From Ignavibacteriota bacterium (GTDB taxonomy: Bacteria; Bacteroidota; Ignavibacteria; UBA10030): a stretch of DNA of 61,198 bases. Location of the stretch: positions 1-61,198 of the forward strand of contig JAKEEG010000018.1 in assembly GCA_022616555.1 (NCBI GenBank), read 5' to 3'. A program made the translations under genes and the position numbers. Under the pieces are notes generated by a model. It saw only the letters and a program-made list of their open reading frames with translations, had not been told where the DNA came from and ran no database searches. Below, one piece after another: positions 8,062 to 16,098 of this stretch. How positions within the stretch are numbered: position 1 is the stretch's first letter; each line of letters begins with the position of its first letter.

Positions 8062-8368
8062 ACTGCCTCCGATGTACTATTGTCTTTAGGTGGCGGACTA
8101 TCGATAAATGCCACACATTCTACAATTTTGTCTCACTAATAGCAACCCCTCTATCAACCTTGACTCTCCCTGCACTTCTCCGTACATTTAGAGAAATAAC
8201 GGGTGTGGCTATGTGGTACGGCTGCGCCCATTTTGCGTCAAAACAATAAAAGCTGGCAGTTGTTCGTCTATATAATGATGATAATGCAGGGTAGGTCAGA
8301 CATTCCTGTCTGACCCCCATGACAGGCAGGAATGCCTGTCCTACCCCTTTGAATAAAACGAGAATGAA
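8062..8368. repeat. intergenic gap with double palindrome (8289-8345)
   Basis: No supported gene lies in these 307 bp. At 8294-8315 GGTCAGACA-TTCC-TGTCTGACC and at 8321-8340 GACAGGCA-GGAA-TGCCTGTC are perfect hairpins. They are enclosed by GGTAGG (8290-8295) and CCTACC (8340-8345), giving a cruciform-like element. This is the type of repeat seen in many copies in some related genomes. A 66-codon minus-strand frame over it is not credible. It lies just before lon and may separate its transcription from upstream. Confidence 0.6.
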
Positions 8369-10747
8369 ATGGCTGAAGAATCAGTAAAACTAAGTGATAA
8401 CCCGACTCCGGTGGAGACGCTGGATAATATCCCTACCACGCTGACCATCCTGCCGCTGCGGGATGTGGTGATCTATCCGTACATGATTTTCCCGGTGCTG
8501 GTGGGACGCGAGTCCAGCTTGCGCGCGGCGAACGAAGCGCTGGAGCGCGGCAAGTATATCTTCCTGTTGGCGCAGAAGAACCCGTCCATCGACGAGCCAA
8601 CGCCCGAAGACGTCTATCATGACGGCACGGTGGCGCGCATTGTACAGATGCTGAAGCTTCCCAATGGACTGATGAAAATTCTGGTCGATGGCGTGGTGCA
8701 GGCGCGCGCGAAGAAAGTCACCGCCACGCAACACTACCTTGAAGCGGAAATCGAGCTTAATAAGTCCGAACAGCCTACCGGTAAGGAAATCGACGCTCTG
8801 GTGCGGCATACGTCAACTCTCTTTAGTGAGTACGTGCGCCACAGCCGCAACGTGCCGCCGGAAGCGCTGATGGCATTCGACGCCATCAAAGAGCCGCAGA
8901 GACGGTTGTTCTACATGGCGTCCAACATCGTGCAGAGCGTGGAAGTGAAACAGCGCATCCTGCAGATACAGGCGCTGCGCGACCAACTGTATGAGTTATC
9001 CAAGATTCTGTCGACGGAAATCGACATCTTGAAGATCGAGCGGGACATCGACACGAAGGTGCAGGATAACATCCAGAAGTCGCAGCGCAAGTTCTTCATC
9101 CAGGAACAAATACGGATTCTCCAAGATGAATTAGGCGAGGACGAAGCGTCGCCCGAGCTGGCGAAATTGAAAGACGAGCTTGTCAAAGCCAAGATGCCAC
9201 AGGAAGCGCATGACAAAGCGATGGAGGAATTCAACAAGCTGAAGAAAACGCCCGCCATGTCGCCGGAGTTTACCGTGACGCGGAATTATCTCGACTGGCT
9301 CATCGGCGTACCGTGGCAGAAGCGCACGAAGGACGACCTCGACGTGAAGCACGTGCAGCAGATCTTGGACGAAGATCACTTCGGATTAGAGAAGCCGAAA
9401 GAGCGCATCCTTGAACACATCGCCGTGCTGAATCTCGTCAAAGAGATGAAGGGGCAGATACTGTGCTTCGTGGGACCTCCGGGCGTTGGCAAAACGTCGC
9501 TCGGTAAGTCGATTGCACGCGCGTTAGGTAGAAAATTTGTTCGCATCTCGTTAGGCGGCGTGAGGGACGAGGCGGAGATACGTGGTCACCGCAGAACATA
9601 CATAGGCTCGATGCCGGGGAAAATCATCCAGTCGATGAAGCGGGCGGGAGTGGTGAATCCCGTCATGCTGCTCGATGAAGTCGATAAGATGAGCATGGAT
9701 TTTCGCGGCGACCCCTCGGCGGCGATGCTGGAAGTGCTCGACCCCGAGCAGAACGCGACGTTCAACGACCATTATCTAGACGTCGATTACGACCTCTCCA
9801 AAGTGCTCTTTATTACCACGGCGAACGTGCGGTATAACATCCCCCTGCCGCTGCAGGACAGGATGGAGATCATCGAGCTGCCGGGGTATCTCGACCACGA
9901 CAAAAAGGAAATCGCCAAGCGGCACATTATTCTCAAGCAGATTAAGGAGCACGGGCTGGCGGAGAAGAACGTGGAGATAACCGACGCGGCGATTGAAAAA
10001 ATCATTAATGAGTACACCCGCGAAGCCGGCGTGCGCAACTTGGAACGGGAGATTGCCTCCGTCTGCCGCAAGGTGGCGAAAGACATCGTGCTCGCAAAGC
10101 GCGGTAACGGCCACACGAAAAAACAGAAATCGTTTGTGGTCCAAGAAAAAGAGATTGAGCGGTATCTCGGCGTGCCGAAGTTTCGCAAAAAGGCGGCGGA
10201 GCGCGAGCGGCGCGTCGGCTCGGTGACCGGATTGGCGTGGACGAGCGTGGGCGGCGATATCCTGAACGTCGACGTGACGATGATGCGCGGCAGCGAGAAG
10301 TTGACGCTCACAGGCCAGCTTGGCGACGTGATGAAGGAATCGGCGCAGGCGGCGTTAAGCTACATCCGCTCGAATGCGAAAAAGCTCGGCGTGCCGTTGG
10401 ATTTCTTCAAGGGCAAGGAGATACATATACACTTGCCTGAAGGAGCAATACCCAAAGACGGACCGTCTGCGGGCGTGACAATGGCGCTGGCGATGGTCTC
10501 CGCCGCGAGCGGCAAGAAAGCCCGCAATGACGTGGCAATGACGGGCGAGATTACGCTACGGGGCAACGTCCTGCCCATCGGCGGATTGAACGAAAAGCTC
10601 CTCGCCGCGCAGCGCAGCGGCATCAAGGTTGTGCTGATTCCAAAAGAGAACGTGAAGGATTTAGCAGAAATCCCCGACCGTGTGAAAAAAGGCTTAAAGA
10701 TCGTTCCTGTACAGACGATCGAAGAAGCGATGAAGCACGTGTTTTAG
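8369..10747 (+). CDS. lon: ATP-dependent protease La (LonA)
   Basis: A homohexameric AAA+ serine protease that degrades damaged and regulatory proteins in the cytoplasm. It has 792 residues, full length. The N-terminal substrate domain contains LPLRDVVIYPYMIFPVLVGR, followed by a long coiled-coil stretch around 190-300. The Walker A motif GPPGVGKTS is near residue 368 and Walker B LLDEVDKM follows. The catalytic Ser lies in PKDGPSAGVTMA near residue 700 and the catalytic Lys in GGLNEKLLAA near residue 742. The start ATG has only a weak Shine-Dalgarno. It is a single gene, ended by a good hairpin at 10779-10800. Confidence 0.98.
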   Translation: MAEESVKLSDNPTPVETLDNIPTTLTILPLRDVVIYPYMIFPVLVGRESSLRAANEALERGKYIFLLAQKNPSIDEPTPEDVYHDGTVARIVQMLKLPNGLMKILVDGVVQARAKKVTATQHYLEAEIELNKSEQPTGKEIDALVRHTSTLFSEYVRHSRNVPPEALMAFDAIKEPQRRLFYMASNIVQSVEVKQRILQIQALRDQLYELSKILSTEIDILKIERDIDTKVQDNIQKSQRKFFIQEQIRILQDELGEDEASPELAKLKDELVKAKMPQEAHDKAMEEFNKLKKTPAMSPEFTVTRNYLDWLIGVPWQKRTKDDLDVKHVQQILDEDHFGLEKPKERILEHIAVLNLVKEMKGQILCFVGPPGVGKTSLGKSIARALGRKFVRISLGGVRDEAEIRGHRRTYIGSMPGKIIQSMKRAGVVNPVMLLDEVDKMSMDFRGDPSAAMLEVLDPEQNATFNDHYLDVDYDLSKVLFITTANVRYNIPLPLQDRMEIIELPGYLDHDKKEIAKRHIILKQIKEHGLAEKNVEITDAAIEKIINEYTREAGVRNLEREIASVCRKVAKDIVLAKRGNGHTKKQKSFVVQEKEIERYLGVPKFRKKAAERERRVGSVTGLAWTSVGGDILNVDVTMMRGSEKLTLTGQLGDVMKESAQAALSYIRSNAKKLGVPLDFFKGKEIHIHLPEGAIPKDGPSAGVTMALAMVSAASGKKARNDVAMTGEITLRGNVLPIGGLNEKLLAAQRSGIKVVLIPKENVKDLAEIPDRVKKGLKIVPVQTIEEAMKHVF

Positions 10748-10778
10748 AAAGCGGCTATTTGATGAGTAGTTATTGGTA

Positions 10779-10812
10779 GGGGCGACCGGAAGGTCGCCCC
10801 TTGTCATTTTTT
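10779..10812 (+). terminator. lon terminator
   Basis: GGGGCGACC-GGAA-GGTCGCCCC (9 perfect pairs, 10779-10800) is followed by TTGTCATTTTTT, giving a rho-independent terminator 31 nt after the lon stop. The stem GTAGGGGC...GCCCC also resembles the dispersed hairpins at 46485 and 44149. Confidence 0.75.
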
Positions 10813-10815
10813 CAC

Positions 10816-10861
10816 TTGACATTTGGCCTGCTGCGTATTATATTCAACTAAAAGGTTGAAT
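10816..10861 (+). promoter_or_regulatory. arsR promoter with autoregulatory operator
   Basis: TTGACA (10816-10821), spacer 17, TATATT (10839-10844) is a near-consensus promoter. Immediately downstream is the perfect inverted repeat ATTCAAC-TAAAAG-GTTGAAT (10842-10861), which overlaps the -10 region and touches the ATG at 10862. Such TTCAAC...GTTGAA operators overlapping the start are typical of ArsR regulators paired with SRPBCC/AHSA1 genes, so self-repression is likely. The predicted leader is only about 10 nt. Confidence 0.75.
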
Positions 10862-11236
10862 ATGAACCAAGCCACATTAGACCATGCAATGATTGCACTC
10901 GCCCATCCGGCGCGAAGGGCGATATTAACTCGGCTCTCCAAAGGCGAGGCGCGGGTGACGGAGCTTGCGAAGCCGTTCGATATGTCGCTTAACGCTGTCT
11001 CAAAGCACATACTCATCCTTGAGAGGGCTGACCTCGTCCGCCGTCGCCGCGAAGGCCGCGAGCATTATCTCACCGCAAACCTCGACCCGCTCGGCGACAT
11101 CACCGACTGGATCGACCAGTACCGCAAGCTCTGGCATGATAAGCTCAACAAGCTGGACGAGTATTTGCAGGAGCTACAAGCAAATCAACAGAAGGTCAAT
11201 AATGGGAAAGGTAAACACAATGGCCGCAAACGATAG
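10862..11236 (+). CDS. ArsR family transcriptional regulator
   Basis: A winged-helix dimeric repressor of 124 residues. The start is ATG 10862, directly behind the operator; the longer frame from 10823 would run through the promoter. LAHPARRAILTRLSKGEARVTELAKPFDMSLNAVSKHI shows the winged-helix core, with the recognition helix near residues 38-50, and LERADLVRRRREGREHYL the wing. No cysteine metal site is visible, so it is probably of the SRPBCC-coupled type and not a metal sensor. Its 3' end overlaps the next gene by 35 nt, so the two are translated from one mRNA. Confidence 0.9.
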   Translation: MNQATLDHAMIALAHPARRAILTRLSKGEARVTELAKPFDMSLNAVSKHILILERADLVRRRREGREHYLTANLDPLGDITDWIDQYRKLWHDKLNKLDEYLQELQANQQKVNNGKGKHNGRKR

Positions 11237-11741
11237 TCAGACCGCATTTGAGGAAATCGTCATTACGCGTGAGTTTAACGCCCCACGCGAACTTGTGTGG
11301 AAAGCGTGGACAGAGCCCGAGCGCGTCAAAAAATGGTGGGGACCCGAACACTTCACCGCCCCAAACATTAAGATTGACCTTAAAGTGAGAGGGAAATACA
11401 TTTGGGCGATGCGTGGTCCAGCAGGCACGCAATGGGATAAACTCTTCTACACTGCGGGGGTGTACAAGGAGATCGTCCCGAACGAGAAACTGGTGATCAC
11501 GCAATATTTATCCGATGAGAACGGCAACGTCATAGATCCCATCGGGTATAACCAAAGCTCCGATTTTCCCAGGGAAATGTTTATCACTGTGCTCTTTGAG
11601 GAAACCGGCAAAGACAAAACGAAGCTATCGATTATCTATCCCCCGCCTGTGAGCAAAGCGCAAATGGAAGCTCTCGTGAAAAGCCGCATGACGGAAGGCT
11701 GGGACACAAGTTTGAACAAGCTTGCGGCAAGTTTGAAATAA
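11202..11741 (+). CDS. SRPBCC (AHSA1-like) domain protein
   Basis: A START-like helix-grip fold protein of about 180 residues. The opening ITREFNAPRELVWKAWTEPERVKKWWGPEHF is the standard AHSA1/SRPBCC motif, and GWDTSLNKLAASL is the usual C-terminal helix. Such proteins bind hydrophobic ligands; the ligand here is unknown. ATG 11202 has GAAGG in front; ATG 11220 is an alternative. The gene starts inside arsR, giving the common ArsR-SRPBCC two-gene module, so it is probably the target controlled by that repressor. Confidence 0.88.
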   Translation: MGKVNTMAANDSQTAFEEIVITREFNAPRELVWKAWTEPERVKKWWGPEHFTAPNIKIDLKVRGKYIWAMRGPAGTQWDKLFYTAGVYKEIVPNEKLVITQYLSDENGNVIDPIGYNQSSDFPREMFITVLFEETGKDKTKLSIIYPPPVSKAQMEALVKSRMTEGWDTSLNKLAASLK

Positions 11742-11767
11742 CTAGAAGCTATCTCTAAAAAAAAGCC

Positions 11768-11834
11768 GTCATGCCCGCGGATTTTAAGCGGGCATCCACC
11801 TGCTGGATTCCCGATAGAAGCATTCGGGAATGAC
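11768..11834. repeat. triple-hairpin dispersed element
   Basis: Nested inverted repeats: outer GTCAT (11768-11772) / ATGAC (11830-11834), ATGCCCGC/GCGGGCAT (11771-11795) and ATTCCCGA/TCGGGAAT (11807-11831). This is the GTCATGCCCGC...GCGGGCATCCA...CTGGATTCCCG kind of repeat found between genes of many bacteria. It lies between the two SRPBCC genes and may end the arsR transcript. Confidence 0.7.
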
Positions 11835-11891
11835 ACATGGGTTCTTTGAGTGCGTGTTGCAGAGTAACTAAGGCGAAAGGAAGCGTGATCT

Positions 11892-12347
11892 ATGACAACA
11901 AAACAAAAAACGACAACAGAAACCGAGCCATTCATAATCGAACGGACGTACGAAGCTCCGGTCGATTTGGTGTGGAAAGCCATCACTGAAAAAGAGCGGA
12001 TGAAGCAATGGTACTTCGACCTGAAGGAATTCAAGCCGGAGGTTGGGTTTGAATTTCAGTTTACAGGCGGAACGGAAGAGCGTCCATACCTCCATCTGTG
12101 CAAAGTGCTGGAAGTCGTGCCTCAGAAAAAGCTCAGCTATAGTTGGGTGTATGATGGTTACGAGGGATATTCAGTGGTTACGTTTGAGCTGTTTCCGGAA
12201 GGGCAAAAGACGCGATTGAGACTAACGCATACAGGACTGGAGACATTCCCGGCAAGCAATCCGGACTTAGTGAGGAAGAATTTTGTGGATGGCTGGACAT
12301 CGCTCATCGGCGAATCTCTCAAGAGTTTTCTGGAAAAAACAACGTAA
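11892..12347 (+). CDS. SRPBCC (AHSA1-like) domain protein
   Basis: A second START-fold protein of 151 residues, related in type to 11202-11741 but clearly diverged. IERTYEAPVDLVWKAITEKERMKQWYFDL near residues 16-44, LSYSWVYDGYEG near 80 and FVDGWTSLIGESLKSFLE at the end mark the family. A Shine-Dalgarno AAGGAAG lies in front of ATG 11892. It is separated from the upstream SRPBCC gene by the triple-hairpin repeat, so it may have its own promoter, though I see no clear one. Ligand unknown. Confidence 0.88.
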   Translation: MTTKQKTTTETEPFIIERTYEAPVDLVWKAITEKERMKQWYFDLKEFKPEVGFEFQFTGGTEERPYLHLCKVLEVVPQKKLSYSWVYDGYEGYSVVTFELFPEGQKTRLRLTHTGLETFPASNPDLVRKNFVDGWTSLIGESLKSFLEKTT

Positions 12348-12375
12348 AACCGCTTATTTTCTTAATAATTCCTTA

Positions 12376-12404
12376 TGTCGATTCGGCGCTTGCCGAATCG
12401 ACTA
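12376..12404 (+). promoter_or_regulatory. ECF42-type promoter, copy 1 (TGTCGA-N17-CGACTA)
   Basis: TGTCGA at 12376-12381, spacer 17, CGACTA at 12399-12404. It matches the ECF42 target promoter described in Streptomyces (TGTCGA -35, CGAC-type -10), and three identical pairs occur at 14045, 14589 and 21617. Here the whole core is also a perfect 11-bp inverted repeat (GTCGATTCGGC-GCTT-GCCGAATCGAC). A near copy of its right half (GCCGAATTGACTAATTTA, 12457-12474) follows. The next gene, encoding a DGPF protein, begins 104 nt downstream. Confidence 0.8.
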
Positions 12405-12508
12405 TTTTATATAGAGCCTATGGTGAAATACGTACAGTTGATAGAATACCAGTTGTGCCGAATTGACTAATTTACAATATTGACCCTCCACAAAATAAGG
12501 AATCAGTC

Positions 12509-12877
12509 ATGAAATACCTGTGCCTTGCCTACGAGGAAGAACATGTACTCAACGCGCTTTCCAAAAGTGATTGGGATTCGTTGAGGAAAGAGACACTGAC
12601 GTACGTCGGCGAGCTCCAAAAAAGCGGCGTGCTGTTAGCCGCAGAGCCGTTGCAAAGTGTCAAGACCGCCACAACGGTGCGTGTGCGGAATAAGAAAGTT
12701 GCCATCACGGACGGACCGTTTGCGGAGACGAAGGAAACGCTCGGCGGGTTTTTCATCATCGACGTAAAAAACTTAGACGAGGCAATTAACATTGCCTCTA
12801 AGTGGCCCTCTGCGCGGCTGGGCAGCATCGAAGTGCGTCCGCTCGAAAAAGAGTTGAGAGAGGAGAAGAGGTACTAG
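12509..12877 (+). CDS. YCII/DGPF domain protein
   Basis: A small dimeric ferredoxin-like barrel protein (PF03795), 122 residues. It opens MKYLCLAYEEE, and the name-giving motif TDGPFAETKE starts at residue 67, followed by GGFFIIDVKNLDEA and IEVRPL. Biochemical role is not known for this family; DGPF proteins are the usual genomic partners and targets of ECF42 sigma factors. It is preceded by an ECF42-type promoter and its stop codon overlaps the GTG start of the next gene by one base, which suggests translational coupling. It is one of five DGPF genes in the island. Confidence 0.93.
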   Translation: MKYLCLAYEEEHVLNALSKSDWDSLRKETLTYVGELQKSGVLLAAEPLQSVKTATTVRVRNKKVAITDGPFAETKETLGGFFIIDVKNLDEAINIASKWPSARLGSIEVRPLEKELREEKRY

Positions 12878-13608
12878 TGCCATCAAAAGCGGAGAACGCT
12901 CTCGCCGCCAAGCAGTTTATCGAGAAGCTCAAGAAACGCGCGACTGCGGCGGAGTTGAAAAAATACGAACGGTATTTTCCACCCGAGAAGCGCAACGGCG
13001 ACGTGTTCATCGGCGTGCGGATGGGGCATGTGTTTGAGTTGGCGAAGGAGTTTATCGACATGCCACCGGAAGAAATCGAAAAGCTCCTTGAAAGCAAGAT
13101 TCACGAGGTCCGGGCGGGTGCATGCAGCATCATGGGTAAGTCGGGATCCAGCAAGAAAACGCCGGAAAGCCGCGTCAACGAATTGTACGAGCTCTATATC
13201 CGCAGGCACGACAGGGTGAATAACTGGGATTTGGTTGACCTCGCCGCGCACCAGGTTGTGGGCAGATATCTTGCGGACAAGCCGCGCAAAATCCTTTACA
13301 CGCTCGCGCGCTCGAAGAACCAGTGGGAACGCCGGACGGCAATCATCAGCACAGCGCATTTTATCTGGAAGAAGGAAGTGGACGATGCACTCAAGATTGC
13401 TGAAATACTGGTTAGGGACAAGGAAGAGTTTGTCCAGAAAGCAGTCGGATGGATGCTGAGGTTTGTCGGCGACAAGGACAGAAAGCAACTGGTCGGATTT
13501 CTTGATAAACACGCCGCGAAGATGCCGAGAGTGATGTTGCGAAACAGCATCGAGCATTTTTCTAAGAAAGAATGGGAGCATTATCTGAGTTTGGGTAAAG
13601 AGGCATAA
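12877..13608 (+). CDS. DNA alkylation repair protein, AlkD-like HEAT-repeat glycosylase
   Basis: PF08713-type protein, 243 residues from GTG 12877; longer starts would lie inside the previous gene. A strong GAGGAGAAGAGG ribosome site precedes it. The all-helical HEAT-like repeats and the conserved NNWDLVDLAAHQVVG segment near residue 115, whose Trp and Asp line the active cleft in AlkD enzymes, support removal of alkylated bases. RAGACSIMGKS and NQWERRTAIIS are further family landmarks. It is coupled to the DGPF gene upstream and followed 5 nt later by a VOC gene, so DNA repair appears to be part of the ECF42-controlled response (inference). Confidence 0.9.
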   Translation: MPSKAENALAAKQFIEKLKKRATAAELKKYERYFPPEKRNGDVFIGVRMGHVFELAKEFIDMPPEEIEKLLESKIHEVRAGACSIMGKSGSSKKTPESRVNELYELYIRRHDRVNNWDLVDLAAHQVVGRYLADKPRKILYTLARSKNQWERRTAIISTAHFIWKKEVDDALKIAEILVRDKEEFVQKAVGWMLRFVGDKDRKQLVGFLDKHAAKMPRVMLRNSIEHFSKKEWEHYLSLGKEA

Positions 13609-13613
13609 GGACA

Positions 13614-14030
13614 ATGAGCATGAAACTCAAATCATCGATACCGACGTTGCCAGTGTATGATGTGAAAAAGGCCGTTGACTTCTACAAGAGTAAATTCGGT
13701 TTCTCGTGTCCGCATGAAGAGAAAACGTTCGCGCGGCTTGTCCGGGACGAGGTTGAGATTCACCTTTGGGCAGCGTGTAACGACCAATGGAAGTTGCGAA
13801 GTGTATTCCTGTTTCTAAAGCCCATCACGACCGGCGCGGAGAGCTTCCTCGTGGGGACGGCAAGCTGCCGAATAGAAGTAGAGACAATAGATGCACTATA
13901 TGAGGAGTATAAAAAGAGCGGCGTGCTGTACGATTCGAACACCGTGGTGGAGAAAACGACGTGGGGTACCCGGGAATTTGCCGCTCTGGATTTGCACCGG
14001 AACTTGTTGACGTTTTACGAACGTGTGTAA
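13614..14030 (+). CDS. VOC family protein, bleomycin-resistance-like
   Basis: Glyoxalase/bleomycin-resistance fold, 138 residues. IPTLPVYDVKKAVDFYKSKFGF opens the first beta-alpha-beta-beta-beta unit, and IHLWAACND and FAALDLHRNLLTFYER fit the small antibiotic-binding branch of the fold. No full set of metal ligands is evident, so a binding role (sequestering a toxic compound) is as likely as catalysis. It starts 5 nt after the AlkD-like gene with AAGG in front and closes the three-gene unit led by the ECF42-type promoter at 12376. Confidence 0.85.
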   Translation: MSMKLKSSIPTLPVYDVKKAVDFYKSKFGFSCPHEEKTFARLVRDEVEIHLWAACNDQWKLRSVFLFLKPITTGAESFLVGTASCRIEVETIDALYEEYKKSGVLYDSNTVVEKTTWGTREFAALDLHRNLLTFYERV

Positions 14031-14044
14031 TTTCAAACAACAAA

Positions 14045-14073
14045 TGTCGAATTGTTAACCAGCCAAACGACTA
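14045..14073 (+). promoter_or_regulatory. ECF42-type promoter, copy 2 (TGTCGA-N17-CGACTA)
   Basis: TGTCGA at 14045-14050 and CGACTA at 14068-14073, spacer exactly 17. It begins 15 nt after the VOC stop and lies 47 nt before the ATG of the small membrane protein. The spacer is unrelated to those of the other copies, so conservation is limited to the two hexamers. Confidence 0.8.
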
Positions 14074-14120
14074 AAGGGAAACAAGCTAATTATTAATCGA
14101 ACACATAAGGAGGAGCATTT

Positions 14121-14531
14121 ATGTCAAGCACGTTAAAAAGCATCGGCGCAGTCCTGGCTGGCTTCGTCTTTATCGGTATTACGCACACAGCAACGGACGC
14201 CATACTTGAAAGCAATGGTGTGCTGCCGAAGGGTCATCTTTATGTCAGCACGGGGCTTATTCTGTTCGTGCTTGGATATCGTGCTGTATGGAGCCTTGTC
14301 GGTTGTTATTTGACTGCACGCCTTGCGCCCAATCGCCCGCTCCGGCACGCGCTCATTGTGGGCGGAATCGGCGCCGTATTAAGCGCTGGAGCTGCTGTAG
14401 CGACAGCTGATATGAACTTAGGCCCGGGATGGTACGTTTGGACGCTTGCGGCGATTTCCCTGCCGGTTTCATGGCTCGGCGGAAAACTGTACGAGCGGCA
14501 AGCCAGCCGCGCGGCCGCTGAAACAAAATAA
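14121..14531 (+). CDS. small four-helix membrane protein
   Basis: It has 136 residues, with hydrophobic stretches near residues 5-22, 40-62, 75-97 and 103-120, separated by short polar loops. The C-terminus KLYERQASRAAAETK is charged and probably cytoplasmic. I do not recognise a named family. A strong AAGGAGGAG ribosome site lies 8 nt before ATG 14121. It has its own ECF42-type promoter, so it is a likely single-gene member of that regulon. A role in the envelope is inference only. Confidence 0.8.
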   Translation: MSSTLKSIGAVLAGFVFIGITHTATDAILESNGVLPKGHLYVSTGLILFVLGYRAVWSLVGCYLTARLAPNRPLRHALIVGGIGAVLSAGAAVATADMNLGPGWYVWTLAAISLPVSWLGGKLYERQASRAAAETK

Positions 14532-14551
14532 AATTTTCGGGGCTGTACTGC

Positions 14552-14567
14552 TGACATAGGGTTGTCA
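14552..14567. promoter_or_regulatory. inverted repeat TGACA-N6-TGTCA, possible operator
   Basis: TGACA-TAGGGT-TGTCA lies 22 nt upstream of the ECF42-type promoter copy 3. Its symmetry and spacing look like the site of a dimeric regulator. Nothing in the window shows which protein would bind. Confidence 0.35.
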
Positions 14568-14588
14568 CAAGCCTGCCGTATATTAACA

Positions 14589-14617
14589 TGTCGATTTTAG
14601 GGTATGCCCCTCGACTA
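14589..14617 (+). promoter_or_regulatory. ECF42-type promoter, copy 3 (TGTCGA-N17-CGACTA)
   Basis: TGTCGA at 14589-14594 and CGACTA at 14612-14617 with a 17-nt spacer. The ATG of the flavoprotein gene follows 42 nt downstream. Confidence 0.8.
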
Positions 14618-14659
14618 TAGTAAAAGGGGCTATTTATTCATCAGTTGAGTATCAAGATC

Positions 14660-16060
14660 ATGTCTGAGAAAAGAAATATCGTTCAAACAGAATTACTCAA
14701 GGCGTTAGGTTCCTTCAACGGAAAAGTTATCCTGCCGGAAAATGCGGAATATGACAAATCACGCGCGCTGTATTACGGCTGGATTGACCGCCGCCCCGCG
14801 GCAATTGTGCGGGTGGCGGACGCGCAGGACGTCTCCCGTCTCATTACTCTCGCACGGGAAAATGGAGTCCGGCTTGCAGTACGAGGCGGTGGCCATAGCG
14901 CCGCCGGTCACAGTGTGGTTGACGACGGAATTGTGCTCGACCTATCCGGAATGAACAAGCTCGATATCGATGTCAAAAACCGCACAGCGTGGGCAGAAGC
15001 CGGTTTGACGACGGGGCAATACACCGTTGCGACGGGGGAGCACGGCTTAGCGACAGGCTTCGGCGATGCCGGGTCGGTTGGCCTTGGCGGAATTACGTTG
15101 GGCGGTGGCGTTGGATTTTTAGTCCGCAAGCACGGGTTGACCATCGACAGCCTGCTCGAGGCGGAGATTGTCACAGCAGACGGCAAACTCCTCCGTGTAA
15201 ACTACGAGACGAACCCGGATCTTTTCTGGGCGATTCGTGGCGGCGGTGGCAACTTCGGTGTAGCGACGAGATTCAAATTCCAACTTCACGATGTCGGAAA
15301 CGTTCTTGGCGGCATTTTAATTCTCCCAGCGACAGCAGAAGTGATACAATCGTTTATCGCTCTAGCGGAAGCTGCACCGGAGGAATTATCGGTAATCGTG
15401 AATATCATGACCGCGCCGCCGATGCCGTTTATTCCTCAGGAATACCACGGGAAGCCAGTCGTGATGGCGATGATGGTCTATACCGGCGCTGTAGAAGCGG
15501 GTGAACGTGTCGTGGCGCCGTTCCGGGCGCTTGCAAAACCGATTGCGGACATGGTTCGCCCGATGCGTTATCCCCAGATGTACGAGGGCGAGGGTCCCCA
15601 TCCTACAGCGGCGTCGTTTCGAAATATGTTTATCGACCGCGTTGACCGACGTACGGCTGAGGCAATTATGGATAATCTCAAAGCCTCAAAGGCTTCGATG
15701 GCAGTGGCACAGCTACGTGTATTAGGCGGGGCGATGGCTCGTGTGCCCAACGACGCGACGGCATTCGCGTATCGAACCAGAAAAATTATGGTCAACGTTG
15801 CCTGCTTGTACGAGCGTCCGCAAGATTCCCCGCAGCATGATGAGTGGGTGAAACGGTTCTCATCGGCTCTCGATCAAGGCAACGCAGGCGTGTATGTCAA
15901 TTTTCTCGGTGACGAGGGCGAGGCTCGCATCCGCGAAGCGTACCCCGGCAGGACGTGGGAACGTTTGGCAGAGGTTAAAGACAAGTATGACCCGACGAAC
16001 TTTTTCAGGCTGAATCAGAATATCCAGCCGGCGGACGGGCAAGTGAAGAACGTTTCATAA
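14660..16060 (+). CDS. FAD-dependent oxidoreductase, berberine-bridge-enzyme type
   Basis: It has 466 residues from ATG 14660 (a TTG at 14645 is a weaker alternative). The FAD_binding_4 domain carries RGGGHSAAGHS near residues 76-86, whose first His is the usual covalent FAD attachment point. GGITLGGGVGFLVRKHGLTIDSL near 150 lacks the second Cys of bicovalent enzymes. The C-terminal BBE motif YVNFLGDEGEARIREAY and YDPTNFFRLNQNI is intact. It oxidises an unknown small molecule with oxygen as acceptor. No signal peptide. It follows an ECF42-type promoter and is followed by a DUF998 gene after 38 nt. Confidence 0.92.
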   Translation: MSEKRNIVQTELLKALGSFNGKVILPENAEYDKSRALYYGWIDRRPAAIVRVADAQDVSRLITLARENGVRLAVRGGGHSAAGHSVVDDGIVLDLSGMNKLDIDVKNRTAWAEAGLTTGQYTVATGEHGLATGFGDAGSVGLGGITLGGGVGFLVRKHGLTIDSLLEAEIVTADGKLLRVNYETNPDLFWAIRGGGGNFGVATRFKFQLHDVGNVLGGILILPATAEVIQSFIALAEAAPEELSVIVNIMTAPPMPFIPQEYHGKPVVMAMMVYTGAVEAGERVVAPFRALAKPIADMVRPMRYPQMYEGEGPHPTAASFRNMFIDRVDRRTAEAIMDNLKASKASMAVAQLRVLGGAMARVPNDATAFAYRTRKIMVNVACLYERPQDSPQHDEWVKRFSSALDQGNAGVYVNFLGDEGEARIREAYPGRTWERLAEVKDKYDPTNFFRLNQNIQPADGQVKNVS

Positions 16061-16098
16061 CGAAGAGGATTGTGATACACAAAAACGGAGTGGAATCC

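Noticed and set aside
8120-8320. 66-codon open frame on the minus strand upstream of lon
   Set aside because: Its first part is the translation of the double palindrome; composition and lack of a ribosome site speak against a gene.
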